The notes beneath the pieces are model-generated. The model did no database searches and had not been told where the DNA came from. It saw only the letters and a list, made by a program, of their open reading frames with translations. From contig CAJONL010000113.1 in the NCBI GenBank assembly GCA_905235875.1, forward strand, positions 1 through 7,624: a DNA stretch of 7,624 nt. Reading direction: 5' to 3'. The position numbers and the translations under genes were made by a program. Of the stretch, positions 1 through 5,019 are shown in pieces. This stretch comes from an uncultured Bacilli bacterium (GTDB lineage: Bacteria; Bacillota_I; Bacilli_A; RF39; UBA660). Position 1 is the first letter of the stretch; every line of letters starts with the position of its first letter.

Positions 1-65
1 AAGCATTAAGGAAAATGAGACATCCTTCAAGAAGTAAAAAGTTAAAGGACTTTTTAACTGACTAA
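1..65 (+). CDS. rpoD: RNA polymerase primary sigma factor RpoD (SigA), C-terminal end only
   Basis: Only the last 20 codons and the TAA stop are inside the window; codons are read from base 3, and the gene begins upstream. The tail reads ALRKMRHPSRSKKLKDFL followed by TD. This is the highly conserved end of sigma region 4.2 in primary sigma factors, just after the helix-turn-helix that contacts the -35 promoter element. The HPSRSKKLKDF core is nearly invariant in the family, so the call is firm despite the short length. RpoD directs core RNA polymerase to housekeeping promoters. The stop codon (63-65) overlaps the ATG of trmK by one base. In Bacilli the sigma factor gene commonly lies just upstream of trmK, which supports both calls. 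A methionine where leucine is usual (ALRKL) is the only visible deviation. Confidence 0.93.
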   Translation, partial: ALRKMRHPSRSKKLKDFLTD

Positions 66-739
66 TGAAAATTTCAAAAAGACTTAAAGTTATTAGTGAA
101 TTAATTCCTAATAACTCCTTTTTTTTAGATATAGGATGTGATCATGCACTCTTAGATATATATACAGTTTTAAACAATGAAAAAATAAATGCTATAGCCT
201 CTGATATAAATATAGGTCCTCTTAAAAGTGCAAAAGAAAATGTGAGTAAGTATAAATTGGAAAATAGAATTAAAATAGTACAAAGCGATGGGCTAGATAG
301 TAGTAATGAAAAAGTTGATACTGTGGTTTTATCTGGATTAGGCAGTAATACTATAGTTAATATTTTAAAAAAGGGTAAAGAAAAGCTTAATACAGTTAAT
401 AATATAATAGTTTCTACTAATAATGATTATTATTATTTGAGAAAAAATGTATTAAAATTAGGCTATTATATTCAAGATGAAAAAATAGTATTAGATAAAG
501 GTAAGTATTATATAATAATATTATTTAATAAAGGTGAAAACAAAGAAAAATATTCAAAGTTAGATCTAAAATATGGTAAAAAATTGAATAATAAAAATGA
601 TGAATTGTATAAAAAATATTTATATATAAAAAAGAATAAATTATTAGAGATTTATAAACAGTTGAATGTTAAACATATAATAAAAAAGATAAACTTAAAA
701 AGGGAAATTAGATATATAGATAGATTACTGAGTAGTTAA
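65..739 (+). CDS. trmK: tRNA (adenine(22)-N1)-methyltransferase TrmK
   Basis: 224 residues, close to the usual 225-240 of TrmK (YqfN family). The family uses S-adenosylmethionine to methylate N1 of adenine 22 in the D-arm/core of bacterial tRNAs, in the cytoplasm. Visible signatures: an N-terminal SKRL segment (4-7), the SAM-binding motif I DIGCDHA (22-28), an acidic strand end with a GP turn (SDINIGP, 46-52), SDGL (74-77) and the motif IV region LSGLGSN (89-95). The C-terminal part from about 160 is lysine-rich and helical, matching the coiled-coil domain of the family. Two positions differ from Bacillus-type TrmK as I recall it: GMGG is GLGSN and the QPN motif is STN (117-119), followed by a conserved-looking LR (125-126). 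The start is the ATG in a TAATG overlap with rpoD. The nearest SD-like AAAGGA (44-49) is 15 bases away, too far to work well, so reinitiation after rpoD is likely. It is cotranscribed with rpoD and closed by the terminator that follows. Confidence 0.87.
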   Translation: MKISKRLKVISELIPNNSFFLDIGCDHALLDIYTVLNNEKINAIASDINIGPLKSAKENVSKYKLENRIKIVQSDGLDSSNEKVDTVVLSGLGSNTIVNILKKGKEKLNTVNNIIVSTNNDYYYLRKNVLKLGYYIQDEKIVLDKGKYYIIILFNKGENKEKYSKLDLKYGKKLNNKNDELYKKYLYIKKNKLLEIYKQLNVKHIIKKINLKREIRYIDRLLSS

Positions 740-763
740 ATGCATGATTAATGCATTTTTTTT
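738..763 (+). terminator. Intrinsic terminator after rpoD-trmK
   Basis: A perfect 8-bp stem (AAATGCAT at 738-745 with ATGCATTT at 751-758) encloses a 5-base loop and runs into a tract of eight T (756-763). The stem starts inside the trmK stop codon. It contains only two G:C pairs, so it is weak in energy, but position and T-tract fit the end of the rpoD-trmK transcript. Confidence 0.7.
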
Positions 764-801
764 AAGAAGTTAAGTGCATAGGTTGCATATTTATTTATTA
801 A

Positions 802-859
802 TTTTTTTGTGAAAATTTTTTTGAAATTTCTATACTTTTTTTAAATTTTTTTGTATAAT
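802..859 (+). promoter_or_regulatory. Promoter of the surface-protein gene, with T-tract upstream region
   Basis: A perfect TATAAT -10 box lies at 854-859, 26 bases before the ATG at 886. There is no good TTGACA at the right spacing. The hexamer 17 bases upstream (831-836, TATACT) matches weakly, and a TTGAAA at 821-826 is too far away. Instead the upstream DNA carries A/T tracts at 802-808, 812-822, 824-829, 836-842 and 846-852, roughly one helical turn apart, as expected for curved or UP-element-like DNA. The -10 box is clear. The rest is inference. Confidence 0.6.
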
Positions 860-885
860 TAATCTTATACTAGGATGTGTTGTTT

Positions 886-3800
886 ATGAAACATAAAAAG
901 TTTTTATTATTTGTATTTACTATGGCTATAATATTTGGAACTATTTTTTTTGTTCAAGAAAGTTATGCATTGGAACCAAGTAATATAAATGCTGTGTCAA
1001 AAGAAAAAGACTATTCACAAAGGACTTTATATCGTAAACAATTTTTTATAAATAATACAGAATTATCTGAAGCTATTTTATCTGATACTCCAACTGGTAC
1101 TTCAAATTATTGCGGTAGTGATAATAACTGTGGAGCTGGTCCTGGTGGTTCTAAATTTGTTGGATATTCGTTAACCAATAATCCTAGTCTTAAATTTACA
1201 AATACCTCTAATGCTGCTAATAGTGAAGCTGAGACAATTTATTCAGTTTATAAGTTTAATGTTAAATTTGCTAAGGGTGAACATGTTGCTGAAATAAAAG
1301 GAAGTACATCTGCTTCATGTATGACAACATACAATAGTAATAGTTGTACTGTAAAGCTTCCTAACTATACATCTGAAGGTAATTTTTCGCCATCTGGTTG
1401 GAGTGAGGAAGGAAGTAGTACTAGAATTCCTATGGGGTCTAATTATGATGTTACTAAAAATAATGTTACTTTATATGCTAATAGTGCTTCTAAGCACGAG
1501 GTTAGATATAATGCTGGGGCAGGTTCTAGTTCAGGTACTATAAGCTGCGCTAGCTGTTCAAGTGATGATGGTTTAACTGAATATGTAGCTAATGGTGAGG
1601 CTCCTATTGCTGACTTGATTGTAGCGCCTCCTAATTCTGATTCAGAACTATTTGGATGGACTCCACTTGGAAGTAGCGTTATTGTTAAAGATCGTGTTAA
1701 TCAAACTGAAACAATTTATCCTGACTGTAGGGATTTTTCTGCAACATGTAAAATAATTAGTGATGATGATTTACGTAATCATAATGTTATTATTAATAAT
1801 AATGTAACTTTACGTGCTAATTTTAAAGCAATTTCAAAAGTAATTGGATCCTGTGATTGGGATGTAGTTGATAATAAGCTTAAAATTTATAGTTCAACAA
1901 ATTCATCTTGTACTATGTCTTCAGTAAATCCTACAAATATTCCATGGAGACAATTTAAAGATTCTATAACTGATGTTGAAATTGGTGAAAATGTAATTGC
2001 AGCTCAAGATTCAAGTTATGTTTTTAGTAATTTACCAAATGTTACTGCAATTGATTTATCTAAACTAGATACTAGTGGAGTTACGAACATGAGTCATATG
2101 TTTGATGGTGATAAATCTCTTACTAATTTGACATTCCCAACTAATTTTGCTGCTTCTAGTGTTACAGATATGTCTTCAATGTTTAAAGATTGTAAAGAAC
2201 TTACTTCTTTGGATTTATCTTCATTTAATACAACTGGTGTTACGAATATGTCCGATATGTTTAATGGTTGTAAAAAACTTGAAAATCTTATAGTAAATTC
2301 TGATACATTTAAAACTAATAATGTTGTAAATATGTCAAATATGATTAAAGATTGTGGTTTAAGTGATGAACTTGTTAGTAATTTGCATTTTGATACATCT
2401 AGTGAAAATATTCCGGTTAATTTCTCTGACGAATCACCTGAGAAAAATGTAATTGACGATGATTCCGAAACTAAAACTATTGATATTCTTTCTCCAATAC
2501 AAGGTGGTATAGGAAGATATACATATGAATTAGTTAGTGTTGATCCTCAAACTACTGGTATAACTATTGATGGAGATAAAATAAAAGTAGCTGATGATGT
2601 CAATTTGGGAACATATAAAGTTGTTGTTAATGTTATTGATAAATATATAATTAATTCTGAAACTGGAACTAATAAGACAACTCCAATTACTTATACAATA
2701 ACTGTAAAAAATAATGGAATACCAGCTCCTAATGAAATGCCAACTATAACTAGTGAAGGAGGAAATAACTTTATTTATAAGTCATCAGATATAGTTTTGA
2801 AATGCGAATCTAATACTTCATATACTAATGGTGAATCTTCTGTGTTTTTATTTGGTTATAGTTATAGCAAGTCCGTTGTTCCAACAGATTGGGATGAATC
2901 TTCTGATAATACATATACTATTACTAAAGATCAACAAGATGAAGTAGGTAAAAGATATTATTTTTGTCAAGAAGTTGCAGCAAAAGGTGATATAGTGAGT
3001 GATCCAACTTTAAGTGACTTTTTAGATATAAGTGTTACAAATGCTACTATAACATTTGATATGTCAAATGGCGGAACATTTAATGGTGAATCAACTACTG
3101 TATATGCTAAAACTGGTTCTGCTGATTTATATAGTACTTTAATGGGAAATAGTCCTGTTAATAATCCTACTGCTTATATGCCAGGATATGTATTTAATGG
3201 CTTTTATACATCTCCTAGTGGTGGAACTAAGGTAATTAATTCAGATGGTGGCCTAATGTATAATGCTGAAGGATATATAAAAAATGGTAAATGGATTATT
3301 ACTAAATCTATAACTTTATATCCACAATATACTAGAAAAGATAAACCTGTTCCTGATGTACCAAAAACATATTATGGATCTTTAGGAATTCTTCGTGGTT
3401 ATCTATCTACTTATCGAACAGTTACTCTTTCTTGGTCCAAAACTGCTGGTGCACATGGGTATCAGGTATGTTATAAGAAGTCATCTAATAGATCTTATAC
3501 ATGTTTTAATAACGGTTCACTAAAAAGTGTTGTATTAAATACTGGTACTAAGTATGATTTTAAAGTATCACCATATATTATTGATAAAGGCAAATATATA
3601 ATAAGTCCAAATGGTAAGTTTATAAGTATTTATACTCTAAAGAAGATGAATGCTCCAAAAGTGACTAAAAAAAGTAAAAGTAAAGTTACTATTAAGTATA
3701 CTAAAATAAATGGTGTAACAGGATATAGAATATATTACTCTACTAAAAAGAATAGTGGTTATAAGTTAATAAAAACTATGGGTTATAATAAAAATTCATA

Positions 3801-3918
3801 TAGTTTTAAACCTAAAAAAGGTAAAAAGTATTACTATCGGGTAAGAGCATATAAAGTTGATAATAATAAAACTATTTATGCACCATATAGTGATGCAAAG
3901 AAATTTAAATTAAAGTAA
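886..3918 (+). CDS. Secreted multidomain surface protein: InlB-type repeats, BspA/DUF285 repeats, Ig-like and fibronectin-III-like domains
   Basis: About 1010 residues from the ATG at 886. An in-frame GTG at 877 would add three residues but overlaps the only SD-like AGGA (872-875), which sits 10 bases before the ATG. A signal peptide is clear: basic start KHKK, hydrophobic core, likely cut after SYA (26-28). Domains in order: two InlB-type (Listeria-Bacteroides) repeats, marked by SGW (170-172) then VTLYAN (194-199), and FGW (256-258) then VTLRANF (307-313); a BspA/DUF285 leucine-rich region (about 320-500) with four units of the V-T-N-M-S-x-M-F type at 399, 426, 452 and 481; a cadherin/Ig-like domain (about 525-609); an Ig-like domain (about 620-718) with C640, W669 and a Y-x-C motif at C694; a third InlB-type repeat (about 720-817) ending ITLYPQY; two fibronectin-III-like domains (about 830-1010). 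No LPXTG, lipobox or C-terminal membrane helix is seen, so it is secreted or held non-covalently, possibly by the lysine-rich C terminus. Such proteins usually mediate adhesion; the ligand cannot be read from sequence. It is a single-gene unit with its own promoter and terminator. Confidence 0.85.
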   Translation: MKHKKFLLFVFTMAIIFGTIFFVQESYALEPSNINAVSKEKDYSQRTLYRKQFFINNTELSEAILSDTPTGTSNYCGSDNNCGAGPGGSKFVGYSLTNNPSLKFTNTSNAANSEAETIYSVYKFNVKFAKGEHVAEIKGSTSASCMTTYNSNSCTVKLPNYTSEGNFSPSGWSEEGSSTRIPMGSNYDVTKNNVTLYANSASKHEVRYNAGAGSSSGTISCASCSSDDGLTEYVANGEAPIADLIVAPPNSDSELFGWTPLGSSVIVKDRVNQTETIYPDCRDFSATCKIISDDDLRNHNVIINNNVTLRANFKAISKVIGSCDWDVVDNKLKIYSSTNSSCTMSSVNPTNIPWRQFKDSITDVEIGENVIAAQDSSYVFSNLPNVTAIDLSKLDTSGVTNMSHMFDGDKSLTNLTFPTNFAASSVTDMSSMFKDCKELTSLDLSSFNTTGVTNMSDMFNGCKKLENLIVNSDTFKTNNVVNMSNMIKDCGLSDELVSNLHFDTSSENIPVNFSDESPEKNVIDDDSETKTIDILSPIQGGIGRYTYELVSVDPQTTGITIDGDKIKVADDVNLGTYKVVVNVIDKYIINSETGTNKTTPITYTITVKNNGIPAPNEMPTITSEGGNNFIYKSSDIVLKCESNTSYTNGESSVFLFGYSYSKSVVPTDWDESSDNTYTITKDQQDEVGKRYYFCQEVAAKGDIVSDPTLSDFLDISVTNATITFDMSNGGTFNGESTTVYAKTGSADLYSTLMGNSPVNNPTAYMPGYVFNGFYTSPSGGTKVINSDGGLMYNAEGYIKNGKWIITKSITLYPQYTRKDKPVPDVPKTYYGSLGILRGYLSTYRTVTLSWSKTAGAHGYQVCYKKSSNRSYTCFNNGSLKSVVLNTGTKYDFKVSPYIIDKGKYIISPNGKFISIYTLKKMNAPKVTKKSKSKVTIKYTKINGVTGYRIYYSTKKNSGYKLIKTMGYNKNSYSFKPKKGKKYYYRVRAYKVDNNKTIYAPYSDAKKFKLK
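2080..2358 (+). repeat. Tandem DUF285/BspA leucine-rich repeat units inside the surface-protein gene
   Basis: Four degenerate units of 26-29 codons share the pattern V-x-[ND]-M-S-x-M-[FI] starting at residues 399, 426, 452 and 481. In the last three units a cysteine (C436, C462, C490) falls in the same column shortly after the M-F. This column matches the MF-x-G-C-x-x-L consensus of BspA-type repeats. The repeats are similar at protein level, with only short shared DNA stretches such as GTTACGAA at 2080-2100 and 2240. They are therefore old and diverged, and not prone to recombination. Confidence 0.8.
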
Positions 3919-3923
3919 TTGTG

Positions 3924-3959
3924 ATTAGAACTAGTTATAAGCTAGTTCTAATTTTTTTT
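3924..3959 (+). terminator. Strong intrinsic terminator of the surface-protein gene
   Basis: A perfect 11-bp stem (ATTAGAACTAG at 3924-3934 with its complement at 3942-3952) encloses a 7-base loop and is followed by T-tract 3952-3959. It begins 6 bases after the TAA stop of the surface gene. The T-tract is present only on the plus-strand side; the minus-strand continuation (CACAATTACTTTA) is not U-rich, so it should act in one direction. The loop, right arm and T-tract are at the same time the last codons of the converging minus-strand gene. Confidence 0.85.
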
Positions 3960-4792
3960 AGATCTTCAATGCTTATATTTGTATATTTTGATATTATTTT
4001 AATATCTAGTTTGTCTATTAGCATATTTTTAGCTACATAAATCCTACCAACTTTATTTGCTTCAATTTGTTCATATTCTTTTTCTATTTCTATAACTTTT
4101 TCTTGATACTTATCTGATATTATCTCTTTTATTAATTCACTTGTTTTTAGCATTTTTAACTTATCAAAAACTGTATTTATTATTTCATCATTATTGCATA
4201 TTTCTAATAGTTCATATTTACTATCTAGTGCTAAAACTACAACAAGTTTTTCCTTATAATCTAATTTTTTATGATGATAGTACTTATTAAGTATTTTGAA
4301 AAGATTAATATGGTATTTAATATATGATTCATTTTCAGTTTCACCTGTATCTTTTTCCATAAATTTAAACTCAGAGAATGTTTTTTTATATAAGTCATGA
4401 ATATCAAATATTATCTCATAAGTATCTATTTTTTTACTTTGATTACTATCATAAAATAGTCTTTTACTTATGTAGTTTTTTTTATAAAAATTATTTTGTA
4501 ATTTTAATTTAGGTTTATGGGTATTATTTACTCTGAGTAATAGAGTTAAATTTTTAATAGTTAAGTCTGCATAGCAAGTATCTTTTAGTTCGGTATTAGT
4601 TTCATTTTCATCAATAATCTTTAGGTTATCTAATAAAAAATTATAGTTAATACCTGTTATCTCGCTTAAAAGGCTACATGTATATTCTCTACACTGTGTA
4701 CAAGTAATTATTTCTTTAAAGACATTAGTATATAGAGCTGGTATAAGTTCATGCTGTTTAAGTTTTTGTTTTAAAATTTCATTATTAGACAT
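3935..4792 (-). CDS. Rpn / PD-(D/E)XK nuclease-family 'transposase' protein, active site apparently degenerate
   Basis: 285 residues, within the usual range (about 250-330) for the Rpn-like PD-(D/E)XK family proteins common in gut Bacilli. Recognised by overall layout, not by one motif: N-terminal LIPALYTNVFKEII (16-29), then REY (35-37) and a short helix leading to a NLKII strand (56-60), the expected core D76 in YADL, a strand ending LRVNN (86-90), a region like the family's YH-x-x-L-F-K...YY segment, and a C-terminal tail (KNML...ISKYTNISIEDLKKI) typical of these proteins. Family members are DNA endonucleases linked to recA-independent recombination and are often annotated as transposases, although they have no terminal repeats. 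Here the catalytic glutamate of the E-x-N/Q/K position seems to be arginine (R87-V88-N89), so nuclease activity is doubtful. The reading frame is intact. It converges on the surface gene and diverges from smc. The start is the ATG at 4792-4790, chosen by a near-perfect SD; an in-frame TTG at 4810 lies before that SD. C31, C34 and C39 form a small cysteine cluster of unknown meaning. Confidence 0.72.
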   Translation of the reverse strand: MSNNEILKQKLKQHELIPALYTNVFKEIITCTQCREYTCSLLSEITGINYNFLLDNLKIIDENETNTELKDTCYADLTIKNLTLLLRVNNTHKPKLKLQNNFYKKNYISKRLFYDSNQSKKIDTYEIIFDIHDLYKKTFSEFKFMEKDTGETENESYIKYHINLFKILNKYYHHKKLDYKEKLVVVLALDSKYELLEICNNDEIINTVFDKLKMLKTSELIKEIISDKYQEKVIEIEKEYEQIEANKVGRIYVAKNMLIDKLDIKIISKYTNISIEDLKKIRTSL

Positions 4793-4796
4793 TAGT

Positions 4797-4807
4797 TCAC
4801 CTCCTTT
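4797..4807 (-). promoter_or_regulatory. Ribosome binding site of the Rpn-family gene (decides its start)
   Basis: On the minus strand the sequence reads AAAGGAGGTGA, a near-complete anti-16S match, ending 4 bases before the ATG at 4792; the GGAGG core is about 7 bases away. It is the best SD in the window. It rules out the in-frame TTG at 4810-4808, which lies upstream of the site and would translate it as KGGEL. Confidence 0.9.
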
Positions 4808-4818
4808 CAAAAAAGTAA

Positions 4819-4846
4819 TTTATACTATAAAAAATATAAATGCAAA
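4819..4846 (-). promoter_or_regulatory. Possible promoter of the Rpn-family gene
   Basis: On the minus strand a TATAAA at 4824-4819 is preceded, 16 bases upstream, by TTTGCA at 4846-4841 (weak match to TTGACA). The -10-like box lies about 26 bases before the ATG. In DNA this AT-rich such matches arise easily by chance, so this is tentative. Confidence 0.35.
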
Positions 4847-4959
4847 TTGCTATTTTTTACGTTTTATTATGAGTTTACTTCAATTTTTTTAGTTTTAGTT
4901 AATAATTTTTATATTTTAGATACTATTTAGTGCTTAAAAATCTTAATTACTACATTTTT

Positions 4960-4989
4960 CTTTTTTTTAAACTTTTTTTTTGTTATAAT
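4960..4989 (+). promoter_or_regulatory. Promoter of smc, extended -10 type with T-tracts
   Basis: TGTTATAAT at 4981-4989 is a consensus extended -10 box (TG, one base, TATAAT), 30 bases before the ATG of smc. No TTGACA-like -35 box is present; the region 17 bases upstream is an 8-base T-tract (4961-4968), followed by AAAC and a 9-base T-tract (4973-4981). An extended -10 element can compensate for a missing -35 box. The layout closely resembles the promoter before the surface-protein gene. It shows that smc is transcribed from its own promoter here. Confidence 0.65.
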
Positions 4990-5019
4990 TAGATTTATAG
5001 ATAGTAAAGAGGCGATTAT

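Noticed and set aside
877..885. Upstream GTG start for the surface protein
   Set aside because: The GTG immediately follows the only SD-like AGGA and leaves no spacing. The ATG at 886 has AGGA at a workable distance and gives a typical KHKK signal peptide start.
3913..3959. Bidirectional terminator between the convergent genes
   Set aside because: The minus-strand side of the hairpin lacks a U-rich tract, so only plus-strand termination is supported.
4793..4810. Upstream TTG start for the Rpn-family protein
   Set aside because: The extra six codons are the Shine-Dalgarno region itself; the ATG at 4792 is correctly spaced from it.
4842..4850. Small palindrome GCAAATTGC in the divergent intergenic region, considered as an operator
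   Set aside because: Only four bases per arm, and common in AT-rich DNA. There is no second copy near the smc promoter.
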